Source: JAHEKO01 sp965212505
Lineage (GTDB): Bacteria; Acidobacteriota; Thermoanaerobaculia; Multivoradales; JAHEKO01
Length of the DNA: 64,000 bases
Assembly (NCBI GenBank): GCA_965212505.1
Contig: OZ243123.1
Span: forward strand, 434,001-498,000
Direction of reading: 5' to 3'
Shown here: positions 7,016 through 14,357 of the stretch, in pieces
Layout: each line of letters starts with the position of its first letter
Numbering within the stretch: the stretch's first letter is position 1
The notes under the pieces: generated by a model
Database searches by the model: none
What the model saw: only the letters and a program-made list of their open reading frames with translations
Told to the model about the DNA's origin: nothing
Position numbers and translations under genes: made by a program

Positions 7016-7740
7016 CCGACGCCTACCAACGGGACCTCGCCTACGTTCACGACGTTGGTTTCGGCGACTTTGCCGGTCAGGTCGGCGGCTACGTGCTCGA
7101 GCTCCTCGAGAGCTCGGAGATCCGCGACGGGACGGTCGTCGATCTGGGATGCGGCAGCGGCATTTGGGCGCGGACGCTGGTGGAAGCCGGCTACTCCGTC
7201 CGCGGCGTGGACATCTCGGCGGAGATGATCCGCATGGCTCGGCGACGCGTTCCGGAGGGGGACTTCGAAGTCGGCTCCTTCCGCGACTGCGACCTCGGGC
7301 CGTGCCGAGCCGTCACCGCCATGGGTGAGCCGCTCGCCTATCTGTTCGACCCCGGCAACACCAAGCGCGCGCTCTTCTCGGTCTTCCGGAAGGTCTACCG
7401 AGCGCTCGTGCCGGGCGGACTCTTCGTCTTCGACCTACGCGAGCCGGGGACCGCGCCGGAGGGCTCTTACGAGCTTTTCCGAGAGGGCGAGGACTGGGCG
7501 ATTCTCTGTCGTGTCGAAGAGGACGGACGGGGCCGGCTGACGCGGCATCTCACGACGTTCCGGCGCTCGGGGAAGACGTACCGCCGTGAAACCGAGGTGC
7601 ACCGGCTACGGCTCTACCGGGCGTCGGAGATCGTCGCGGAGCTGCGCAGGATCGGGTTCAAAGCCCGGGTTGTTCGCGCGTTTGGCGATCTGAAACTGGC
7701 GGGCAGCCATGCCGGCTTCGTCGCGCGGCGACCGTCCTAG
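7012..7740 (+). CDS. class I SAM-dependent methyltransferase
   Basis: 242 aa from a GTG at 7012 overlapping the acyl-CoA dehydrogenase stop (GTGA). The SAM-binding motif I, VVDLGCGSGIWARTL, is at residues about 41-56; the acidic end of beta-2 is GVDISAEMI. The post-motif KVYRALVPGGLFVFDLRE is the usual strand beta-5 region. The C-terminal half has an antiparallel beta pattern (GRGRLTRHLTTFRR). It resembles small-molecule methyltransferases of the Methyltransf_25/31 kind. Being last in the operon it may not belong to the pathway. Its stop codon shares the CTAG at 7737-7740 with the convergent glycosyltransferase. Confidence 0.82.
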   Translation: MTDAYQRDLAYVHDVGFGDFAGQVGGYVLELLESSEIRDGTVVDLGCGSGIWARTLVEAGYSVRGVDISAEMIRMARRRVPEGDFEVGSFRDCDLGPCRAVTAMGEPLAYLFDPGNTKRALFSVFRKVYRALVPGGLFVFDLREPGTAPEGSYELFREGEDWAILCRVEEDGRGRLTRHLTTFRRSGKTYRRETEVHRLRLYRASEIVAELRRIGFKARVVRAFGDLKLAGSHAGFVARRPS

Positions 7741-8666
7741 CCGGTACGAATCAGCTCCGGCTCGACAGCCGGCGGTGGTGGCAGCGGCACCCGCAGCCCC
7801 TCCATCACCCCTCGGAACTTCGCGAGCACCGCGCTCTGGTTGCCCTTCGGCAACTCGCGCAGGAACGCGAGTGGGAAGCTCACACCCATGAGCGCGACGA
7901 AGCTCAGCCACTGCCAGAGGTTGGCGTAGCGCCTCGTGAAGATCGCGGCACTCCGGCCGGTGTAGAACGTGCGCCGGGCCTCGTAGCCGCCCGACGTGTG
8001 CGAGACCATGTGCCAGAAGACGGCCTGGTGGCTGAAGAAGCACTTGTAGCCGCGGCGCCGGATGCGCATGCAGAGGTCGGCGTCCTCTCCGGCGAGGAAG
8101 TAGGCCGGGTCCCAGTAGCCGACCTCTTCGAGAGCTTTCCTTCGAATCAGCATGACCGCGCCGTTGACGTAGTCGATCTCTTCATCGCGGTCGTACTGGC
8201 CGCGGTCGATCTCGCCCATGCCGCGCTCGCGGGTGGCCGCTTCGCGGAAACCCATGTAGCCGCCGGCCGACCAGATGCGTTCGCGGTCCCAGTAGTAGTA
8301 CCCCTTGGGGCAGACGCAGCCGATGTCGGGCGAGAGCTCGGCGACGCGCACCAGGTGGGTCAGCATCTCGGGGTCGACTTCGATGTCGTTGTTGCAGAAG
8401 ACCAGGTAGTCGTAGTCGCCCTCGAGAGCCTTGCGCATGCCCAGGTTCAACCCGCCGGCTGGGCCGAGGTTCTCCTCGGTCCGAACGTTGATGGCGCGCG
8501 AATGCGCCGCCGCCACCGCCTCCGTCGATCCATCGCCCGAGCCGTTGTCGAGATGGATGACGTCGAACGACGGGTAGGTCATCTCGAGCAGGCTGCCGAC
8601 CGCCTCGAGGGTGATGTCCCGTCCGTTGTAGTTGAGGACGATGAGAGCGACTCTGGGGTCTGCCAC
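7737..8666 (-). CDS. family 2 glycosyltransferase
   Basis: 309 aa from the GTG at 8666 (V-ADPRVALIVLNYNG). The reading frame is open to a TTG at 8783 that overlaps the upstream stop, but those 39 extra residues look unstructured, and a TATAGT box lies between the two at 8709-8714. GT-A fold signatures: ALIVLNYNG at the N terminus, LDNGSGDGST, VFCNNDIEVDPEML (metal-binding DxD equivalent), and YFLAGEDADLCMRIRRRGYK. A hydrophobic patch (WLSFVALMGVSFPLAFL) near residue 255 may associate with the membrane. It is likely a rhamnosyl/glycosyl transferase of cell-surface polysaccharide; no polysaccharide cluster surrounds it. Confidence 0.85.
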   Translation of the reverse strand: MADPRVALIVLNYNGRDITLEAVGSLLEMTYPSFDVIHLDNGSGDGSTEAVAAAHSRAINVRTEENLGPAGGLNLGMRKALEGDYDYLVFCNNDIEVDPEMLTHLVRVAELSPDIGCVCPKGYYYWDRERIWSAGGYMGFREAATRERGMGEIDRGQYDRDEEIDYVNGAVMLIRRKALEEVGYWDPAYFLAGEDADLCMRIRRRGYKCFFSHQAVFWHMVSHTSGGYEARRTFYTGRSAAIFTRRYANLWQWLSFVALMGVSFPLAFLRELPKGNQSAVLAKFRGVMEGLRVPLPPPPAVEPELIRTG

Positions 8667-8708
8667 GGCTGTCTCGGGGAGTGCGGAGCCGGAGGAGTCC
8701 GCGTTTTG

Positions 8709-8714
8709 ACTATA
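8709..8714 (-). promoter_or_regulatory. -10-like box upstream of glycosyltransferase
   Basis: TATAGT read on the minus strand, 42 nt before the GTG at 8666. It supports an independent transcript starting after the SGNH gene, and hence the shorter start. No good -35 is seen. Confidence 0.35.
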
Positions 8715-8779
8715 CCGTTTTCGGCCGGCGGCCTCGGGGCCCGAAGGCGTTCCCGCACGGGCGATTCGCGACCTCCGAT

Positions 8780-9937
8780 TCAAGGCTCAAGAAGGCTCTC
8801 TTCCGAGCCTCGGCGCTGCGATCTGCGGTCCTCGTCCTCCTGACCAGACTCGCGCCGGTTGCCTCGTGGTGGAGTACTCGCCTCGGATGATGCCGACGAC
8901 TCAGCTAGGTGCTGGGCCAGCGCAAAGGCGAGCAGTTCGTGTCCGAGAGGAGACGGGTGGGGGTCGGTCAACGAAACGACGAGGTCACTCGGATCCAGCT
9001 TTGCCCGCCCCTTCTCGCGTGCAAAACGCTCCCGAAACTGAGCTGCGACGACCAGAGTAAAGCCGTGGCCCCGACATGTTCTCTTGACAAATCGCGGAGC
9101 CCGACGAGGCGCGAGAACGACCACCGGCAAGCCCTGCTCACTACTGACAACCGCCAGCCTCTTCATCGCTCGCTCGAAAGACTCGAGACCGACGAGGGCT
9201 CTTTCTTGCTCTGAGAGTCTCGCGAAGTAGTCCGGCACCTCGTCTCTACCGAACCGGCGGGCCGGTATCCGCCGCGGGCCGTCGAAAGGATCCTCACGCT
9301 CCGTAACAATCTTGCTGAAGGCCCAGTCGAACAAGAACAGGCGGCGGGCATCGACAACTGACGGGAGTCTCCGAAGGAAGCTCGGTAGATCCAGATCGTT
9401 GTTCACCCACGTCAAAACGACGACATCCGGGCTCGGCGTCATGCCCTTCTCTAGAAGCGTTTCGACCGCCATGACGGTGTTGTACCCAGGCACTGCAGCG
9501 TTCGTCGTACTCCAGGACGCCCTTGGAGTCTGCCTAGAAAGGAGCGAGGGGAGCCTGGCGAGGAAGGTCTCGTTGTCCGAGACGCCCCAGCCAAACATGA
9601 CCGAATCTCCAACACCGAACAGTCGGATCGAGTCGGCTCCAGCTTGGTTCTCTTGCGCAACTCGGAAGCCTCGAGAGTCAGTGGTGAGTCGCTCGCCTCG
9701 GAATCTCGTTCGAAGGCTGGGCCGTAGTTCGTAGACCAAGCGAGGATTCGGACTTGGGCGCAGAATCGACGCGAAGGAGGCGTCTACGTTCTCGGTGGGT
9801 GGCGGCCGTAGCCCGAGTTCTCTTCGTGCCTCGGCCTCGCGAGAAGACTTCATCGCCAGCGCGACTCTCAGACCGATCTCGACCGAGACGAGCGCAAGCG
9901 CGAAGGCACAAACGGTAAGGAGGATCTTTCGAGGCAC
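8780..9937 (-). CDS. membrane-anchored SGNH/GDSL hydrolase-like protein
   Basis: 385 aa from a GTG at 9937; a GGGAG ribosome-binding site lies about 10 nt upstream, and a signal anchor (KILLTVCAFALALVSVEIGLRVALA) follows at once. Block I FGVGDSVMFGWGV carries the nucleophile Ser. NAAVPGYNT and LTWVNNDLD are the Gly and Asn oxyanion blocks. DPHPSPLGHELLA carries the Asp-x-His pair of block V. Secreted SGNH enzymes of this shape de-acetylate or esterify surface polysaccharides. The C-terminal 35 residues are charged and low-complexity (NRRESGQEDEDRRSQ). It is next to a glycosyltransferase on the same strand, consistent with cell-surface glycan work. Confidence 0.8.
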   Translation of the reverse strand: MPRKILLTVCAFALALVSVEIGLRVALAMKSSREAEARRELGLRPPPTENVDASFASILRPSPNPRLVYELRPSLRTRFRGERLTTDSRGFRVAQENQAGADSIRLFGVGDSVMFGWGVSDNETFLARLPSLLSRQTPRASWSTTNAAVPGYNTVMAVETLLEKGMTPSPDVVVLTWVNNDLDLPSFLRRLPSVVDARRLFLFDWAFSKIVTEREDPFDGPRRIPARRFGRDEVPDYFARLSEQERALVGLESFERAMKRLAVVSSEQGLPVVVLAPRRAPRFVKRTCRGHGFTLVVAAQFRERFAREKGRAKLDPSDLVVSLTDPHPSPLGHELLAFALAQHLAESSASSEASTPPRGNRRESGQEDEDRRSQRRGSEESLLEP

Positions 9938-10376
9938 TTGAGGCGCTCTCCCGGGTCGGCACTCCTTACGCCTGCACAGAACCTCGGCGACGCATCTCCC
10001 GCCAACTCGCCTTCGGGCGAACAGACAGAGAAGATACTCAGAGTGTCGATAACGCTGGGTCTGTAGTGCTGGTCGGAGCCTAGGCCGTCTTTCTGCTGGC
10101 GTCAACTGCTCCTGACTCGACCCGGAGGGTCGAGAGCACTAGCGTTCGATGCCAATGCCGCGAGGCCGTTTGGGATCGGAGGTTGGCTCACGGTGCAAGA
10201 AGCGCAAACACACCTCTGAGGCCTTGCGGAACGGGTCGACTCGCCGAGCGCCGAGCTCGAGACGCTCTCGTTCGACCCTGCCGTTCCATTCGTCTGCCTA
10301 GGCCCTCTGAGATGTCCCTTCGGCTGAGGATTTGCTGAATCGTCTCGATCGTGAAAATGAGGCCGAAGAGGAGACG
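9938..10376. other. intergenic region without a convincing gene
   Basis: About 440 bp between the divergent SGNH and LytTR regions. Reading frames here (for example 10102-10455 on the minus strand) have no start signal or recognisable protein. An 8-bp hairpin with a 3-nt loop, CTCGACCC/GGGTCGAG, is at 10116-10134 and has no T-run. An inverted pair ATCGTCTC/GAGACGAT brackets about 10339-10378, just before the small reading frame at 10377. Confidence 0.5.
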
Positions 10377-10520
10377 ATGAATCGCCGAATCGACGTGTCC
10401 GTCCGCCCATCAGCTCAATTCGTCCCCGATCTGTTCTGGTCGGTATTCGGCGCATCTGTGTCTACCGCGCCCCCCGCCCGATCCGTAGGGTTTGGACAGT
10501 TAAGCGACGCGACCTCGTGA
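10377..10520 (+). CDS. possible 47-aa small protein upstream of LytTR regulator
   Basis: An ATG at 10377 follows GAGGAGAC, a good ribosome-binding site, and the frame stays open to a TGA at 10520, 28 nt before the LytTR start. The peptide begins MNRRIDVSVRPSAQFVPDLF and has no motif or strong hydrophobic segment. It could be a leader peptide or a small partner of the regulator. It may also be chance in GC-rich DNA; low confidence. Confidence 0.3.
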   Translation: MNRRIDVSVRPSAQFVPDLFWSVFGASVSTAPPARSVGFGQLSDATS

Positions 10521-10548
10521 TGAGCTCCTGTTGATGGAAGGCACAACC

Positions 10549-10986
10549 ATGACGATTCAAGCGAACGAGCCAGACCTTCGTCATCAGCTGGAACAGCTTC
10601 TGACCCAGCTCCAGCGCAACTCTGATGCCGGTGGTCGGCTGGCGCTGAAATGCTCCGACGGGACGTACGCGTTCCTCGACCCTCGCGAGATCCGCTCGGT
10701 CGACGCGCTACGCAACTACGTACGAGTCAACCTGGACGATCGCCACTATCTGGTGCGCCAGCCGATGCACGAGTTTGAGCAGCGACTCGACGCCCGCTTC
10801 GTGCGCATCCACCGATCGACCATCGTGAACTCGACCTACGTGCAGGCGGTCGAGCGTCGCAAGCACGGTGATTTTCGCGTGGTTCTCGAGTCCGGTGAGC
10901 GCCTGAACGTGAGCCGCGGCTACCGCGCCGGCCTCGACGCCATCCTCCTCTCCGGCGGTCTGGGCGCGCTCGCTCCAGCGAGTTGA
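10549..10986 (+). CDS. LytTR-family DNA-binding regulator without receiver domain
   Basis: 145 aa from the ATG at 10549, preceded by GGAAGG; in-frame TTG/ATG codons at 10531/10534 lack this site. Residues about 35-140 form a LytTR domain: YAFLDPREIRSVDALRNYVRVNLDDRHYLVRQPMHEFEQRL, then FVRIHRSTIVNSTYVQAVERR and SGERLNVSRGYR. LytTR domains bind direct repeats through beta-strand contacts. The N terminus is a short helical stretch (LRHQLEQLLTQLQRN) rather than a CheY-like receiver, so its signal input is unknown. It lies upstream of the TonB receptor with phased GACTGAG repeats between, which makes that receptor a plausible target. Confidence 0.88.
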   Translation: MTIQANEPDLRHQLEQLLTQLQRNSDAGGRLALKCSDGTYAFLDPREIRSVDALRNYVRVNLDDRHYLVRQPMHEFEQRLDARFVRIHRSTIVNSTYVQAVERRKHGDFRVVLESGERLNVSRGYRAGLDAILLSGGLGALAPAS

Positions 10987-11084
10987 AGCGCGAGCGTTCA
11001 AGCGACTGAAGGCCGCCCTGGATGGGGCAGTTGGACCGAGGTCGTTCGTTCGCGATCCGTGGAGATTCGTCCCGGATGAGTGGT

Positions 11085-11113
11085 GACTGAGTTTCGACTG
11101 AGCGCCGACTGAG
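11085..11113 (+). repeat. three GACTGAG direct repeats with 11-bp period
   Basis: GACTGAG at 11085-11091, 11096-11102 and 11107-11113, with spacers TTTC and CGCC. The exact 11-bp period puts all copies on one face of the helix. A related GACTGAA is at 11004-11010. The block lies 98 bp after the LytTR gene and 78 bp before the TonB-receptor start. LytTR proteins recognise in-phase direct repeats, so this is a candidate operator. Repeats are seen; binding is inferred. Confidence 0.55.
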
Positions 11114-11191
11114 CTACGGGGCAATTCACTTGCACCCTACCCGTGCCAGCAGCACTCGTTGAAACGTCATCAACCAACCAAAGGAGTCCCA

Positions 11192-14100
11192 GTGAAGAAC
11201 AGACAAGGATTCGCAGCACTCGTGCTCGGCATTCTCCTCGTCATGGGCGTGCCCGGTGGCCTGCTCGCGCAGCAGAACACCGGAAGTGTCTATGTCAAGG
11301 TGGTCGACAGCGACGGCGCGGCCCTTCCGGGCGCGACGGTTGAGCTCGCCGGTTTCGGTGCCGATCAGGTGCGCGTCACCAACGCTGAAGGCGAAGTTCG
11401 CTTCGTGAAGCTCGACCCGGGTGCCTGGTCGATGAAGGCCAGTCTCGACGGTTTCTCGACCGTCGAGTACCCACGCATCGATGTCCGCTCCAACCGCAGC
11501 GCCAGCATCGAGGTCGAGCTCAGCTCGTCCGTCCAAGAGGTGATCACGGTCACCTCTGAGAGCCCGCTGCTCGACGAGAAGAAGGTCACCGCGGGAGCGA
11601 CGATCAGCCAGATCGAGCTCGAGAAGATTCCGACGGCGCGCGACCCGTGGGCGGTACTCACACAGACGCCTGGCGTCGTCGTCGATCGCATCAACGTCGG
11701 CGGCAACGAGTCGGGTCAGCAGTCGAACTTCCGCGGCCCGGGTCTCTCCCAGGACGAGAACGCGTTCCTCGTGGACGGCGTCGAGATCACCGACATGACC
11801 TCGATCGGCGCTTCGTCGACTTACTTCGACTTCGATCAGTTCACCGAGATGCAGTTCGAGACCGGTGGTTCGGAGATCTCGAAGAGCTCCGGCGGCGTCT
11901 CCATCAACATGGTGACCAAGCGCGGAACCAACGAGTTCCGCGGTTCGGCTCGTTTCATGGTGACCGACTCCAACGGTCTGATCTTCGCCAAGCAGTCCGG
12001 TTCCGACATCTCGACGGGTGAGTTCGGCGTCGGCCAGGAGGCGTTCATCGGTAACGCGATCAACAAGATCGAAGAGTGGGGCTTCGAGGCCGGTGGTCCG
12101 GTCATCAAGGACCGCCTTTGGTTCTGGGGTTCGCACGGTCAGAACGACATCAAGAACCTGACCGGTGGCGCGACTCCCGACGACGTCCAGTCCGACGACA
12201 CGATCCTCACCAACACCGCCTTCAAGGTGAACGCTCAGATCACCGGTTCGAACTCGTTCACGGGTTCCTGGAACAACGGTGACAAGGAGAAGTTCGGCCG
12301 TAACGCGAGCCCAACTCGCCCGCAGCCGACCACCTGGGACCAGCGCGGTCCTTCGGCGATCATCAAGTTCGAGGACACGCACGTCGTCAACTCGAACTTC
12401 TTCATCACCGGCGGCTACTCCAAGGTCGACGGCGGCTTCTCGCTGACCTCTAAGGCGATCGTTGCCCAGGGCATCGATAACGCGCCACAGGCCCACCAGG
12501 ACAGCAACGGCGTCTGGCAGAACTCCTTCTGGTCCGGAGGCTCGGCTCGTCCGTCCGAGGAGTTCAAGGTCGACGGTTCGTACTTTTTCAACACCGGCGA
12601 CGTGAGCCACGAGCTCAAGTTTGGTGGACGCCTTCGTGAGTTCGATCACAACAGTCCGTTCACCTGGGCGAACAACGGCGCCTGGTCGGCCGAGTTCTTC
12701 GGCCCCGGCTTCCAGCCGGCGTTCCTGCGCTCGCAGCGCGGCCTGACGTCGGAGACGCAGCTCTCCTACACGTCGCTCTGGGCGCAGGACACGATCAGCA
12801 CCGGTCGTCTGACCGTTAACGCGGGCTTGCGCTACGACCTGCAGGACGGTGAGAACCTCGCCTCCACCGCGCAGGAGAACTTCTGGTTCCCGGCGCTTCA
12901 TCCGACGCTCGACTTCGGCGGCGCAGACTCGTCGTTCGACTGGGCGACCATCTCGCCGCGCATCGGCGTGACCTACGCGCTCGGTGAAGAGCGCAAGACC
13001 CTCCTTCGCGGCAGCTTCGCTCGCTTCGCCGAGCAGCTGCAGACGGGCGATATCTCGCGCACCAACCCGGCCGGCCCGTCGTACCTGGACCTCGCGTGGT
13101 ACGACGTCGACGGAAGCGGTGACTTCAACGGTGCGACCACGGTCACCCTGCCGGACGGTTCTGTAGTCAACACGGGGCAGACCGGTCCGGACGCTGGCGT
13201 GGTCATCGGTACCTCCGGCTTCGATATTGCGAACCCGTTGGCTCTGGTGAGCCCGAGCGTCACTGACCCCAATCTCGATCCGGAGATGACGGATGAGCTC
13301 TTGCTCTCGATCGAGCATGCTCTCCTTCCCGAGTTTGTGATCGGTGCCGGCGTGACCTTCCGTCACGTCAGCGACGTGACCGAGCTGCGCTCCTTCGTAC
13401 GCGACGGAGCCGGGAACGTGCGGGTCAACGAAGCGACCGACTACGTGCTGGAGCAGACGATCAACGGCACCCTGCCGAACGGTTCGCCCTACAGCGTGCC
13501 GGTCTGGAGCCTCGATCCGTCGCTCAGCTACACCGGTGGCTCACTGCTGGTGAACGGTGATCGCGAGCGCGACTATGTTGGCGCGAACATCAACTTCACG
13601 AAGCGTCTGTCCAACCAGTGGATGATGCGCGGCTACCTCCAGTTCGGCGAGACCGAGTGGGACGTGCCCGCCTCCGCCCGCCAGTTCACCTCGCCGAACC
13701 TCTGTGAAGACGACGGCAGTGGCTTCGGCTGCAACGGTGCCCTCGGCGGCTCGATCGACGGCGGCATTCTCGCCGAGCAGAGTGGTGGTTCGGGTGCCAA
13801 GGGTGACGTCTGGCTGCAGAGCAGCTGGCAGTACAACGTCAACGGCATGTACCAGGTCGCGCCCGACCGTCCGTGGGGCTTCAACGTGGCCGCGAACATC
13901 TTCGGTCGCGAGGGTTATCCGTTGCCCTACTTCCTCGAGGGGGTATCGACGTCTGACGGTCAGACGCGCGATCTGCTGGCGGTCAACGAGCTCGACGACG
14001 TACGTGTGGACGATCTGTTCACGATCGACCTGCGGCTCGACAAGGAGTTCGCGGCGAGCGGCAACGTCTCGTTCACGGTCGGTGTCGACGCCTTCAACCT

Positions 14101-14221
14101 GCTCAACGAGAACTACGTGATGCAGCGCGAACGGCGGCTCAACGTCAACACTCCCGATTTCCTCCGCGAAACGCTCAGCCCGAGAATCTGGCGTCTGAGC
14201 GCGCGGGTCAACTGGCGCTAG
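11192..14221 (+). CDS. TonB-dependent receptor with carboxypeptidase-regulatory N-terminal domain (Oar-like)
   Basis: 1009 aa from the GTG at 11192, set by AAGGAG upstream and a signal peptide (residues 1-27, ending LLAQQ). Residues about 30-120 are a carboxypeptidase-D regulatory-like beta-sandwich (GSVYVKVVDSDGAALPGATVELAG). A plug domain follows at about 120-240 (EKIPTARDPWAVLTQTPGVVVDRINVGGNESGQQS, ENAFLVDGVEITDM). The rest is a 22-strand-type barrel ending RVNWR with a terminal aromatic/Arg. It imports an unknown ligand across the outer membrane using TonB/ExbB/ExbD energy. The codon use is strongly uniform (GAC, TTC, AAC, GGC/GGT), suggesting high expression. A strong terminator follows. 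Confidence 0.92.
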   Translation: MKNRQGFAALVLGILLVMGVPGGLLAQQNTGSVYVKVVDSDGAALPGATVELAGFGADQVRVTNAEGEVRFVKLDPGAWSMKASLDGFSTVEYPRIDVRSNRSASIEVELSSSVQEVITVTSESPLLDEKKVTAGATISQIELEKIPTARDPWAVLTQTPGVVVDRINVGGNESGQQSNFRGPGLSQDENAFLVDGVEITDMTSIGASSTYFDFDQFTEMQFETGGSEISKSSGGVSINMVTKRGTNEFRGSARFMVTDSNGLIFAKQSGSDISTGEFGVGQEAFIGNAINKIEEWGFEAGGPVIKDRLWFWGSHGQNDIKNLTGGATPDDVQSDDTILTNTAFKVNAQITGSNSFTGSWNNGDKEKFGRNASPTRPQPTTWDQRGPSAIIKFEDTHVVNSNFFITGGYSKVDGGFSLTSKAIVAQGIDNAPQAHQDSNGVWQNSFWSGGSARPSEEFKVDGSYFFNTGDVSHELKFGGRLREFDHNSPFTWANNGAWSAEFFGPGFQPAFLRSQRGLTSETQLSYTSLWAQDTISTGRLTVNAGLRYDLQDGENLASTAQENFWFPALHPTLDFGGADSSFDWATISPRIGVTYALGEERKTLLRGSFARFAEQLQTGDISRTNPAGPSYLDLAWYDVDGSGDFNGATTVTLPDGSVVNTGQTGPDAGVVIGTSGFDIANPLALVSPSVTDPNLDPEMTDELLLSIEHALLPEFVIGAGVTFRHVSDVTELRSFVRDGAGNVRVNEATDYVLEQTINGTLPNGSPYSVPVWSLDPSLSYTGGSLLVNGDRERDYVGANINFTKRLSNQWMMRGYLQFGETEWDVPASARQFTSPNLCEDDGSGFGCNGALGGSIDGGILAEQSGGSGAKGDVWLQSSWQYNVNGMYQVAPDRPWGFNVAANIFGREGYPLPYFLEGVSTSDGQTRDLLAVNELDDVRVDDLFTIDLRLDKEFAASGNVSFTVGVDAFNLLNENYVMQRERRLNVNTPDFLRETLSPRIWRLSARVNWR

Positions 14222-14258
14222 CCAACAACGCGGGCTCGTTCGAACCGAGCTCTCTCGG

Positions 14259-14298
14259 TCCGGCCGGGGATTCCCTTCCTTCCCCGGCCGGGCCTTTT
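14259..14298 (+). terminator. intrinsic terminator of the TonB-receptor gene
   Basis: Perfect 10-bp stem CGGCCGGGGA (14261-14270) / TCCCCGGCCG (14281-14290), extended by C14260-G14291, with a 10-nt pyrimidine loop, then GCCTTTTCG. It lies 38 nt after the receptor stop. Confidence 0.85.
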
Positions 14299-14324
14299 CG
14301 CGCGTAGACATCGCATGATTCTCG

Positions 14325-14354
14325 GCGGCCGTACCCTCTTACGGGTGAGGCCGC
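14325..14354. promoter_or_regulatory. 30-bp palindrome directly before the MocR start codon
   Basis: GCGGCC-gt-ACCC, a 6-nt centre, then GGGT-ga-GGCCGC. The arms are 14325-14336 and 14343-14354. The right arm contains GGGTGAGG, the only ribosome-binding-site-like stretch before the ATG at 14358. It could be the operator for MocR autoregulation, an RNA hairpin that hides the translation start, or both. Confidence 0.6.
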
Positions 14355-14357
14355 TCG

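Noticed and set aside
7737..7740. Shared CTAG stop codons of the convergent methyltransferase and glycosyltransferase as a regulatory device
   Set aside because: Four-base convergent stop overlaps are common in compact genomes (another occurs at 33266-33269); no hairpin or T-run supports more.
10102..10455. 117-codon minus-strand frame upstream of the LytTR gene
   Set aside because: Low-complexity, no ribosome-binding site and no motif; kept as intergenic.
11126..13366. 746-codon open frame on the minus strand opposite the TonB receptor
   Set aside because: It lies wholly antisense to a receptor with clear domains and strongly biased codons. Its composition (very rich in Arg, Val, Leu, Glu) is what reversed GC-rich codons give. 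No start signal or family is seen.
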